The notes under the pieces are model-generated. The model had not been told where the DNA came from. It was given only the letters and a program-made list of their open reading frames with translations, and made no database searches. Shown piece after piece: positions 1 through 7,586 of a DNA stretch of 28,470 nucleotides. The DNA is taken from contig JAVVEZ010000044.1 in assembly GCA_032250895.1 (NCBI GenBank), positions 1-28,470 of the forward strand, written 5' to 3'. Origin of the DNA: JAVVEZ01 sp032250895. Its GTDB lineage: Bacteria; Pseudomonadota; Gammaproteobacteria; Pseudomonadales; Pseudohongiellaceae. The position numbers and the translations under genes were made by a program. Each line of letters begins with the position of its first letter. Positions within the stretch are counted from its first letter, which is position 1.

Positions 1-2641
1 TGGCGCCGAGGAAGTAGGCGTGGCGGACGAAGAAGCTTTCTTCGTTGTAGTCGGTGTCGATGAACCAGCAGGCAATGCCGTCGGCGCCGTCGCTACGGAC
101 TTCTCCGGTGTTGGGGTGGAACACATCGACGCCATTCACCTTGACCTGGATCTGGTTGTTGTCGGCGTTGATGATGTCGATGTCGGGTTCGCCGAAGATG
201 ACGAAGAGGTTGCCCTTGCTGGTGGTCTTGAGGTCGTCGGCCATGTGGAGGTCGGCGTTCATTCTGGCCTTGAGAATGGGGATGCGTCCGAGTTTGTCGA
301 ATTCGGAAGAGTGGGCATCGTAGTTGAAGGCGCAGGCGATGAGTACGTCGAAGTCGGCATCGCCGGCTTCGCGGGCAGCGGAGACCAGATCGGGGCGGGA
401 AACGGTGCCGAACTCGGGGCCGATGAAGATGGCGGCGCGTTTGGCGGTGCCCTTTTCTTCGCCGCCTTCAAAGTAACTGGCTTCGGCGCAGATCAGGTCG
501 CCGGGCCAGGGCACCAGCGCGGTGAAGTTGATCTTGTCTTCCTTGTGGGCCTGTTGCACACCGGCAACCTTGAGGTTTTCCAGAATGATCTGGACGAAGT
601 CGCGCTCTTTATAACCGGGATGGTTTTCGTTGGTGCCGTCGATGAGTTCGTCGTTTTCATCCACTCCTAACACACGGTGTGGTGACAGGCTCTCGACAGT
701 GAAGGGACCGGCGACGCGGACTTTCTTTTTGTCTTCGTAGGGTTTGTCGTAGAGGTATTCGTTGTCGGCCTTGGCAGCGATGGATGCGTCAATTTCCTTT
801 TGACGGGCGATGCGTTGTTGCCACCAGTTGGCGTGTAATTTAAGGGCGGCCTCCGGCCATTTGGCATCGGCATCACGCGGAATTTCCCATTCTTGCCAGT
901 CCTGCTTCAGCGCCCTGTTCAATTGTTCACGTAGTGGTTCCAGATTGCTTTGATATTTTTCCCAGATGACGTCTATTTCGGTGTTGGTGGCGATGGATTT
1001 CAGAGTTATGTGCGGTACTCGTTCGTAAACAAAGCCTTGGCGTACATTGCCATACGTGGTTTTGCTGGAAGGAGCGGCGTGGGTGATTTCGGCTTCCTTA
1101 ATTTGGCCATCGCAACTGTCGGCCAGCAGGTAGAACGGAAAGCGTGCACCCATAATGCGAGCACGAGTCAGAGCCAATGCAACACGGGAGGTGTCGATGG
1201 TGATCCAGCGGCGACCCCAATGTTCGGCGACAGCAGCTGTAGTGCCAGAACCGCAAGTTGGGTCGAGAACGAGGTCTCCGGTATCGGTAGTCATTAGAAC
1301 GCAACGCTGAGCGATTCCTTTATTGGTTTGAACGACATAAATGGGATCTCGTTCGCCGTGGAACTCCCATATGTTATTCAACGGCTCCTGCCCAAAATCA
1401 TCTAGGTAAATGACACCCCTGACAGTATTCGTGGTTGCACGAAGACGGTTCGCCCTCTCGATTCTGCGCATTCCGAAGTTCGGATCCAGTGTCCAATGTC
1501 GATTTTTTCCGGGGAACTTGTCCTCAGCATTGATTTGATAAGGTCCAATTCGTCCTTCTTGAGGATCTTGACTGACCATCGGGTAATCGTCATTGAGTAG
1601 TCGATTAAGAGGATCTGCGATTTGTTCCTCAGATACATCGCTTATACTCAGCCGAACTAGATTTGGGAGTTGAAGCTTACTGAATCGACTTTTCTCAGAG
1701 AAAGGGTCTTTCTTCTGTGTCAGTTCGCGAATTTTCAATGCCTCTCTCTTTTTGCATGACCATATAACGAAATCATTTACCGGCTCAGTGATCACCGATG
1801 ACGATTTTTTCTTGATCACAATTGTCTGAACAAAATTGTCTTCCCCAAATACTTCATCCATCACCGCCCTAACCCGATGCACATTCTCATCCCCAATCTG
1901 CACAAAGATCGATCCTGACTCCGTCAACAAATCCCGCGCCACCATCAACCTGTCTCGCAGATAAGTCAGATACGAATGAATCCCATCCCGCCAGGTATCC
2001 CGAAATGCTTTCACCTGCTCCGGCTCACGAGTAATGTGGCCAGAGTTACCGTCTTTCACATCACGGCTGGTAGTTGACCACTGAAAATTGGAATTGAATT
2101 TGATGCCATAGGGCGGATCGAAGTAGATGCACTGCACCTTGCCGCGCAGACCTTCGCGTTCGGCGAGTGAGGCCATTACCTGCAGGCTGTCGCCGAGGAT
2201 CATGCGGTTGGCCCAGTGGGCGTCGTGCTGGTAGAACTCGGTTTTGGCATTGCTGTCGGGCAGGCCGTTGAAATCGGCGAAGAGGTCGTCCATGGCGCCG
2301 CTTTGCAGTTTGGCGCCGGCTTCGGTGCGGCGGCGCAGGTCGTCGATCAATACCTTGGGGTGGACCTTTTCCTGGATGTAGAGCGGCGGTGCGTGCACCA
2401 CCAGATCGGACCAGTCCTGCTCGTCTTTGCCGCGCCAGACCAGTTGCGGGTCGAGGTCGCGCTTTCTGTTGCTTTTCTCGTCGGACAAGCCGACGAGGGG
2501 GCGTTCGTAAACCACATGCACAGGGCTCTGCTCGTTCTTCGCCATCACCGACTGGTATTCTGCCGTGGGGATGTTCTTGCGGGTGGCGTCGTCGTGCTTG
2601 AGGGTGGCGACGGTCTTGGGGGGGTGTGGTTTTTTTGCCAT
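1..2641 (-). CDS. mod: Type III-like DNA methyltransferase (Mod), 3' end off the window
   Basis: Site-specific DNA methyltransferase, modification subunit of a type III-like restriction system. The minus frame is open without a stop from an ATG at 2641 to base 1, so 880 codons are visible and the C-terminus lies outside. Motif IV DPPYG is at residues 175-179 and the SAM-binding motif DPTCGSGTT at about 460-468. The order IV before I is that of beta-class enzymes such as type III Mod, and DPPY suggests N6-adenine methylation. The roughly 270 residues between them should hold the target recognition domain. That stretch (about 1400-1900) is clearly more AT-rich than the flanks. About 410 residues follow motif I, so this belongs to the long Mod-like family rather than the roughly 600-residue classical type. 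The start lies 2 bp after the dinD stop, so the two are surely cotranscribed. Family is confident; the target sequence is unknown. Confidence 0.93.
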   Translation of the reverse strand, partial: MAKKPHPPKTVATLKHDDATRKNIPTAEYQSVMAKNEQSPVHVVYERPLVGLSDEKSNRKRDLDPQLVWRGKDEQDWSDLVVHAPPLYIQEKVHPKVLIDDLRRRTEAGAKLQSGAMDDLFADFNGLPDSNAKTEFYQHDAHWANRMILGDSLQVMASLAEREGLRGKVQCIYFDPPYGIKFNSNFQWSTTSRDVKDGNSGHITREPEQVKAFRDTWRDGIHSYLTYLRDRLMVARDLLTESGSIFVQIGDENVHRVRAVMDEVFGEDNFVQTIVIKKKSSSVITEPVNDFVIWSCKKREALKIRELTQKKDPFSEKSRFSKLQLPNLVRLSISDVSEEQIADPLNRLLNDDYPMVSQDPQEGRIGPYQINAEDKFPGKNRHWTLDPNFGMRRIERANRLRATTNTVRGVIYLDDFGQEPLNNIWEFHGERDPIYVVQTNKGIAQRCVLMTTDTGDLVLDPTCGSGTTAAVAEHWGRRWITIDTSRVALALTRARIMGARFPFYLLADSCDGQIKEAEITHAAPSSKTTYGNVRQGFVYERVPHITLKSIATNTEIDVIWEKYQSNLEPLREQLNRALKQDWQEWEIPRDADAKWPEAALKLHANWWQQRIARQKEIDASIAAKADNEYLYDKPYEDKKKVRVAGPFTVESLSPHRVLGVDENDELIDGTNENHPGYKERDFVQIILENLKVAGVQQAHKEDKINFTALVPWPGDLICAEASYFEGGEEKGTAKRAAIFIGPEFGTVSRPDLVSAAREAGDADFDVLIACAFNYDAHSSEFDKLGRIPILKARMNADLHMADDLKTTSKGNLFVIFGEPDIDIINADNNQIQVKVNGVDVFHPNTGEVRSDGADGIACWFIDTDYNEESFFVRHAYFLGA

Positions 2642-2643
2642 GT

Positions 2644-3489
2644 TCAGGAATCCAGCGCGTCAGGATTTTTATGAGACTTTTTGTCTTCCGAGGCAATGCG
2701 GCGCTCAACCTTTTTCAGATCCTCAGCCGGCGGCAGTTGCTCGGGGCGAATGCCACGTTCCAGCAGGGTTTTGCGAACAGCTTCGTTGTTGTTGCTGTGT
2801 TCGCTGGAGATGGCTCCTTCATTATTCAGCCCGTGTTGGCGGGTATTGAAGACGGTGATCTCCGCAGCGAAGTCTTTGGCTTTCAGAATGATGGTAGGGG
2901 CGAAGTCGGCGAGTGGTCTGCTGTCCGGCACTTTCCACTGTGCTTTCATGGCCTGGGTGGATTTGCCAAACAGGGCCTGGTCGCCTTTGCTGCGGATCAG
3001 GCCAAAGTCCTGGTTGCCACCGGTGCGCTCGTAGATAAGGCCGGAGAGCTCCTTTTCGGTGTCGGTCAGCTTTTTGCGGGCGGAAAGCCTTTCGGTTTCC
3101 AGCAGCCGTTGCTCAATCAGCTCGGCCTTGCGGGTCTGGATGGCAAAGTAGGTTTGGGCAAACGCAATTTCCTGTTTGCGGGGGTCGCCGTTCTGGGCTA
3201 TCAGGTAGCAGGCATAGCGGGTGAGCATGATGTCAGGGATGGCCTTTTCTGCCCCTTTGGGCATTTCGATCGTTTTGTTGACGTCAACAAAATGATCAGC
3301 TTCGGTGTGGCCAGCCCCTTCACAGGCAATTTTTGCCTTTGAAATCACAGCGTTGAAGTTGCGCCACTCGGTATAGCCGAGCAGAACCTGGATGTCCCTT
3401 GCAAGCCAGTACTCAATACCAGTCTCTGTTTGCTGAGCATGGGCTTCGAAGGTGTTGGTCAGTACCTGTACCAATTCGGTCTTCATCAT
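2644..3489 (-). CDS. dinD: DinD-like DNA damage-inducible protein D
   Basis: DinD-family protein of 281 residues, close to the E. coli DinD length (about 274). The N-terminal part (residues about 24-60, with YWLARDIQVLLGYTEWRNF) is the Bro-N/DinD-like region; the C-terminus is charged and hydrophilic. Residues LTRYACYLIAQNGDPRK near 108-124 are typical of the family. E. coli DinD is SOS-induced and reported to inhibit RecA. Here the gene sits between res and mod, overlapping res by the ATGA type of junction (start at 3489, res stop 3488-3486) and ending 2 bp before mod. The ribosome binding site GGAGGAAG lies inside the last res codons. A second ATG at 3486 is possible. I saw no LexA box of its own, as expected for an internal operon gene. 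Its role in the restriction operon is unknown. Confidence 0.88.
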   Translation of the reverse strand: MMKTELVQVLTNTFEAHAQQTETGIEYWLARDIQVLLGYTEWRNFNAVISKAKIACEGAGHTEADHFVDVNKTIEMPKGAEKAIPDIMLTRYACYLIAQNGDPRKQEIAFAQTYFAIQTRKAELIEQRLLETERLSARKKLTDTEKELSGLIYERTGGNQDFGLIRSKGDQALFGKSTQAMKAQWKVPDSRPLADFAPTIILKAKDFAAEITVFNTRQHGLNNEGAISSEHSNNNEAVRKTLLERGIRPEQLPPAEDLKKVERRIASEDKKSHKNPDALDS

Positions 3490-6400
3490 TTACTTCCTCC
3501 CTGAATGGCGGCTTCGATCATTTTGGTGAATTCCGCTTCCACCTTTTGCGCAAAATCGGTCTGCATCTGGAACACGTCGGTGAACTCGGCAAAGGCCCAG
3601 CGGCCATAAGTCCCGAGGTTGTTTACCCCTGGCACCCAGTAGGTGTCCATGGTGCTTTTCTTTTCCTTGGCGTCTTCGCGGCGGTAGCCTTTGATCTCCA
3701 CGATCAGATTCAGCGGGTCGTCCGCTCCGTGGCCATCCTCGATCTGCACGATAAAGTCGGGGATGTACTTGCGGGTTTCAGATCCATATCTGTACGGAAC
3801 TTCCAGGCCGAGGTTGTGGTTCTTTACATAGGCTTTGACCTTGGGATGGCCTTCGGCCACGCGGCAGAATTCGGCTTCCCAGTCGCTGTCCAGAATCACC
3901 CAGTTCAAATGGCAGCGGTCGGCGCTGGTTTGCCAGCGGTCGGTCTTGGAGGTGTTGAAGTTGACGTGAAGGGTGGAGCCCGTTGGGTTATAGGGATCGA
4001 GCACCGCTTTGATCGGGCGGGAGCCGACGGCCGAACGGGTGATGGCATCGGTAATTCGGCTGGCAGCCATGTCCGCCAGCATCTTGTATTTGAGCTGGGT
4101 GGGATAGGTGCCGCCCTTGCAAACCAGGCATTGCTCCAGCCACTGGCGCGCAATGCGTTTGAGCTGACCGAACAGATGCAGTTGTGGTTCGCCATTGGCA
4201 TCGCGCCACTTGGTGAGCACCAGGTGCGAGGTGAGTTCGTACACCACCTGGGAGGGGCGCACGTCGTCGGTGTGTACAAGAGTGAGATCGATGGTTGCGC
4301 CGATGATGCCGGAGTTGCGGGTCTCGGTGGCGCCGACCAGGTCTGGCGTCAGTTGCAGGATGGAATCGGCATTGAAATCGGCGGTGAGGCGCTCTTCGGG
4401 CAACTCGGCACGGTAGCCCTGTACGCGCGGAAAGCGGATTTCCAGATGGTCGCGTTCGGGGCGCACTGCCTTGACCTGAATCGTTTCGCGCGGCTTTTGC
4501 ACAGGCGCCACCACCGGCTCGGCGTTGAAATCGAAGGGGATGCCCAGGACATCGGCATATTCGACATTGAACAGGCCATCTTCATTCAGTTCGTAGGATT
4601 GCCGGCGCAAGGCACGGCCAATCACCTGTTCGCACAGCAACTGGGTGCCGAAGGCGCGCACGCCGAGGATGTGGGTGACATTGTTGGCATCCCAGCCTTC
4701 GGTGAGCATGGACACGGACACGACGCAGCGGATGGAGTCGCCGAGACGGCCGGCTTTGCCCACGGTGTTCATCACTTCGCGCAGCAGGTCCTGGTCGCTG
4801 ATGTTATCGCCGGCATGGGCGTCGCCACTGCGCTCGACGATTTCGCGGCGGAAACGCTCAATCTCGTCAGTGGCCATGTTACGAAAGTTGTCGTCCAGTG
4901 CGTCGCCGGATTCGAGCTGTTCGCTGTCGATCAGCAAGGTGCGCGGGCGGCCCAGCGCATTGCCGTGTTCGTCGAAATTGCGGAACAGCGCCAGCCGGCC
5001 TTCCACCAGTTTGCTGCTGCCGTCCTTTTGCTGCTGCTGAAAACCGGAGATGTAGTCGTACACCAGCTTTGATGCCGAGGTGTTGTTGCACGCCACGATG
5101 AAGCAGGGTGGTACGGAGATTTTTTCCTTGGCCCACAACTCGTAGGTCTTTTCGTAGTGGCCATAGAGCGCTTCGAGTGCTGTTTGTAATTGGGCTGGCA
5201 GGTCGAGCGGATTGAGTGCTTCGGCTTTGCCCCGCCCTTTCTTGGGCATCTTGCTGCTGATGTGTTCCCACAGGTTGCGGAACATCGGGATGTCGGCGCC
5301 GGGGATGTTGTCGGCCACCGGCACCCTGGGCAGTTTGACGATGCCGCACTCGATGGCATCCATCAGGGAGAAATCGCTCATGGTCCACGGGAACAGTGTG
5401 CCTTCCGCATAACCAGAGCCGCGCAGGAAAAAGGGCGTGGCGGACAGGTCGAGCACACGCGCCAGCCCCAGTTTGCGGTTGACGGCTTCAAGGCCTGTAA
5501 TCCACAGGCGGGCAGCCTCGTTGTTGTGCTCGGCTTCCTTTTTGTCGTCTCCCTTCAGGCCTTCGTCTTCATGGTCGGGCTTTTCCCGGTAGCAGTGATG
5601 GGCTTCATCATTGATGACCAGAATGTTCTTCATACCCATCAGTTCGGGCATTACCCGTTGCAGCATCTGGCCTTCGGTTTCCTGGGTATCCAGTTGCTGG
5701 CCGCCACGACCTTGCAATAGCAGGCGGCCACCTTTGGACAGCACCATGCGTTCCCGCAGCTTGAAGGCATGATAGTTGGTGATGACGATCCTGGCTTTTA
5801 TCAGATCGGGCAGCATGTCGTTGGGGACCAATTCACGACTCTGGAAATAAGAGTCGGGGTCATTGGGCTGCAGTACCCGCAGGCGATCCTTGATGGTAAG
5901 GCCGGGTGCCACGATCAGAAAACCGCGGGTGAACCTTTTGCTGGTGGGTTTGCGCACGGCATTGATGGTTTGCCAGGCAATCAGCATGGCCATGACCGTG
6001 GTTTTGCCCGCGCCGGTGGCCAGTTTCAGGGCCAGCCGCATCAATTCCGGGTTGGCATCGTGGTTGGCGTTGGCCAGGTGCTCCAGGAATTTTTCTCCGG
6101 TCTTGCCCAGTTGCGGCGCTACTTCGGTGAGCCAGATGGCGGTTTCTGCAGCTTCCACCTGGCAGAAGAAGGGACGGACTCCGCTGAATTTGTGGCCCCG
6201 CCAGTGTTGCAGCAGGCGGGCTGTTTCGGGGGTGACGCGCCAGTCGTTGGGGTTGGGCAGTCTCCGCCATTTGTCCACTTCCTGGCGGACGGCATTGATG
6301 ATGGCGGTGTGGTCGTATTGCTGTTCCTGGGTGGAGAGGCCCTTGCCTTCGTCGAAGGTCAGGGCCTCCTGTTTGGGTTTGCCTTTCTGTTTTTTCGGCT

Positions 6401-6545
6401 GCGGGATGGGAGTGATGAATTCAGCCCGCCGGCGCCGGTCGATGATCTTCTGGGTAGGCTGGCCTTGCTTGTCAAGCTCCCAATGCCTGGCAGGATAGGC
6501 ATAGGGGGAATTGAGGATGGGCTTTTCAAAAAAGAGGTTATTCAC
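3486..6545 (-). CDS. res: Type III-like restriction endonuclease/helicase (Res)
   Basis: Restriction subunit of 1019 residues with a superfamily 2 helicase core and a C-terminal nuclease. Visible motifs are Walker A LATGAGKTT (175-183), Walker B DEAH (313-316), SAT in LSATPFF (about 368-370), and motifs V-VI TEGWDANNVTHILGVR to QVIGRALRR. At the C-terminus PD (929-930) and VEIK (949-952) form a PD-ExK nuclease signature, as in Res subunits. The enzyme would translocate or switch on DNA using ATP and cleave when Mod finds unmethylated sites. The start is GTG; an in-frame TAA lies five codons upstream, so no other start is likely, and a weak GGAAG precedes it. It is the first gene of res-dinD-mod, the reverse of the classical mod-res order. 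All motifs look intact, so it is probably active. Confidence 0.93.
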   Translation of the reverse strand: MNNLFFEKPILNSPYAYPARHWELDKQGQPTQKIIDRRRRAEFITPIPQPKKQKGKPKQEALTFDEGKGLSTQEQQYDHTAIINAVRQEVDKWRRLPNPNDWRVTPETARLLQHWRGHKFSGVRPFFCQVEAAETAIWLTEVAPQLGKTGEKFLEHLANANHDANPELMRLALKLATGAGKTTVMAMLIAWQTINAVRKPTSKRFTRGFLIVAPGLTIKDRLRVLQPNDPDSYFQSRELVPNDMLPDLIKARIVITNYHAFKLRERMVLSKGGRLLLQGRGGQQLDTQETEGQMLQRVMPELMGMKNILVINDEAHHCYREKPDHEDEGLKGDDKKEAEHNNEAARLWITGLEAVNRKLGLARVLDLSATPFFLRGSGYAEGTLFPWTMSDFSLMDAIECGIVKLPRVPVADNIPGADIPMFRNLWEHISSKMPKKGRGKAEALNPLDLPAQLQTALEALYGHYEKTYELWAKEKISVPPCFIVACNNTSASKLVYDYISGFQQQQKDGSSKLVEGRLALFRNFDEHGNALGRPRTLLIDSEQLESGDALDDNFRNMATDEIERFRREIVERSGDAHAGDNISDQDLLREVMNTVGKAGRLGDSIRCVVSVSMLTEGWDANNVTHILGVRAFGTQLLCEQVIGRALRRQSYELNEDGLFNVEYADVLGIPFDFNAEPVVAPVQKPRETIQVKAVRPERDHLEIRFPRVQGYRAELPEERLTADFNADSILQLTPDLVGATETRNSGIIGATIDLTLVHTDDVRPSQVVYELTSHLVLTKWRDANGEPQLHLFGQLKRIARQWLEQCLVCKGGTYPTQLKYKMLADMAASRITDAITRSAVGSRPIKAVLDPYNPTGSTLHVNFNTSKTDRWQTSADRCHLNWVILDSDWEAEFCRVAEGHPKVKAYVKNHNLGLEVPYRYGSETRKYIPDFIVQIEDGHGADDPLNLIVEIKGYRREDAKEKKSTMDTYWVPGVNNLGTYGRWAFAEFTDVFQMQTDFAQKVEAEFTKMIEAAIQGGSK

Positions 6546-6571
6546 TGGGCTTCCATGTGGTTATCGTTTTC

Positions 6572-6832
6572 TCAGCCAGGAATCTCAGTGTATATGAAGT
6601 ATAGGGCCTCAATCCAATGAATCCACCCCTGAAATGTTCCTCCCCCACTGCTCGTATCAAAGGTGCTCACCCCTTGTTTGGTCTCAATCCAGCGTACAAT
6701 CCTGTCTCCGATGGCCTTGTATGGAAGCACGCCTTGCCATGAAGCTCGAAGGGGGCGTTTCCCTTTCCTTCCTTTTTCGGGATCAGGCAACAAACCTGAA
6801 GCCGGAAGCTCGCCCTTCACTGAATGCCTCAA
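6572..6832 (-). other. Unrecognised open frame between doc and res, doubtful gene
   Basis: The 287 bp between doc and res hold an 86-codon open frame that begins directly after the doc stop in the same reading frame (doc TGA, then TTG). It has no ATG start and no convincing ribosome binding site. The translation is rich in Gly, Trp and Ile at its C-terminal half (for example SGGGTFQGWIHWIEAL) and was not recognised. It could be a remnant of a former C-terminal extension or neighbouring gene, part of a dispersed repeat, or simply the leader of the res operon. I do not assign a function. Confidence 0.2.
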
Positions 6833-7255
6833 TCAGGGCGCAAATTCGCTTATAGTAGTGCCCGAATTTGCGGGACCGTCTCTGACTGCCTCCGTGTTAT
6901 CCCTGATCCATTTTTCCAACACTTTGAAAGAGAGAGTTCCCTTCTCGTAGTGTCCGTGGAGAAAGCGCCAGGTCTTGTCCGCACTCGCCGTCAGGCGCAA
7001 GCTGTTGATGAACAAAAAGGTAAAGGCACAGGCAAAGGCCGTGCGCTTGTTGCCGTCAATGAAGGGATGGTTCTGGGACAGGCTCTCCCAGAGGGCGGCG
7101 GCCTCGGCAAGCAGATCCTCGTAATAGCCGGTCTGGGGCCGGTACAGGGCCGCTTCAAGCAGCCCTGCATCACGGATACCATGAGAGCCGCCGTAGCGCT
7201 CTATCTGGTCTGTGTGGATGGCAAGAACGTCAATGACGCTCAGGTAATCCGTCAT
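6833..7255 (-). CDS. doc: Doc/Fic-family toxin (death-on-curing type)
   Basis: Toxin of 140 residues in the Doc branch of the Fic fold. The active-site loop is HPFIDGNKRTA (residues 63-73). It matches HxFxDxNKR of Doc, with Lys where AMP-transferring Fic enzymes have Gly, which in P1 Doc goes with kinase activity on elongation factor Tu. The length is normal for the family. The start codon overlaps the antitoxin stop by 4 bp (ATGA), the usual coupling of an antitoxin-first toxin-antitoxin operon. The C-terminus ends GTTISEFAP; an open frame continues after the stop but is probably meaningless. It lies just upstream of the restriction operon on the same strand and may help to hold this island in the genome (inference). 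Confidence 0.92.
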   Translation of the reverse strand: MTDYLSVIDVLAIHTDQIERYGGSHGIRDAGLLEAALYRPQTGYYEDLLAEAAALWESLSQNHPFIDGNKRTAFACAFTFLFINSLRLTASADKTWRFLHGHYEKGTLSFKVLEKWIRDNTEAVRDGPANSGTTISEFAP

Positions 7256-7479
7256 TTGGCCAGCTTCTCGTAAACCGGCGCATAGGTTTCATGGCTCTGC
7301 ATATAGGCCGCCATAACATGCGGCCTTGCATTCATGCCCTTGCGCTTGCTCAGCAGGTCGGCCAGCGCCTCATCGACCAGAGCCTGTATCTGCCGCCCTT
7401 CCTTCCTGGCCAGCCCTTTGACGGCGGCCAGGATTTCCGGATCGACCTGTGTTGCAAATTTAACGTATGCTTTTTCCAT
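7252..7479 (-). CDS. Ribbon-helix-helix antitoxin of the Doc-type toxin
   Basis: Small protein of 75 residues encoded directly before the doc-like toxin with a 4-bp overlap. The N-terminus (AYVKFATQVDPEILAAVKGLA) looks like a ribbon-helix-helix DNA-binding strand and first helix, and EGRQIQALVDEALADLL is the second helix. The C-terminal part (residues about 50-75) would be the toxin-binding tail. It should neutralise the toxin and repress the pair. A strong AGGAGGT at 7486-7492, 6 nt before the ATG, fixes the start. Identification rests on fold-like pattern plus position; there is no specific named family. Confidence 0.85.
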   Translation of the reverse strand: MEKAYVKFATQVDPEILAAVKGLARKEGRQIQALVDEALADLLSKRKGMNARPHVMAAYMQSHETYAPVYEKLAK

Positions 7480-7485
7480 GATGGC

Positions 7486-7543
7486 ACCTCCTGGCAGTGT
7501 TCTATCATGAAATGACTTGATATTTCAAGATTCATCAAGATTT
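7486..7543 (-). promoter_or_regulatory. Putative promoter and operator of the doc toxin-antitoxin pair
   Basis: A palindrome CTTGAtattTCAAG-like site at 7516-7529 and a further half site (TCAAGA at 7535-7540) precede the antitoxin. On the minus strand a -35-like TTGAAA (7523-7528) and a weak -10-like TAGAAC 18 bp downstream fit a promoter overlapped by the palindrome, as expected for autoregulation. The strong ribosome binding site AGGAGGT is at 7486-7492. Sites are visible; function is inference. Confidence 0.4.
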
Positions 7544-7586
7544 GGAAGGTAGCCGCCAAGTGCCACCAATGCCGAGGCTGGCAGTA

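Noticed and set aside
20..670. 216-codon plus-strand Gly/Val-rich frame
   Set aside because: It is antisense to the open mod frame and has a composition typical of an off-frame shadow.
2061..2708. 215-codon minus-strand Arg/Pro-rich frame
   Set aside because: It is a shifted frame of mod, whose own frame is open there and carries the DPPYG motif; the low-complexity composition is typical of an off-frame shadow.
3399..5072. 557-codon plus-strand frame
   Set aside because: It lies antisense within the res gene, whose helicase and nuclease motifs are intact. Long antisense frames are expected with this GC-rich third position; the translation shows no family.
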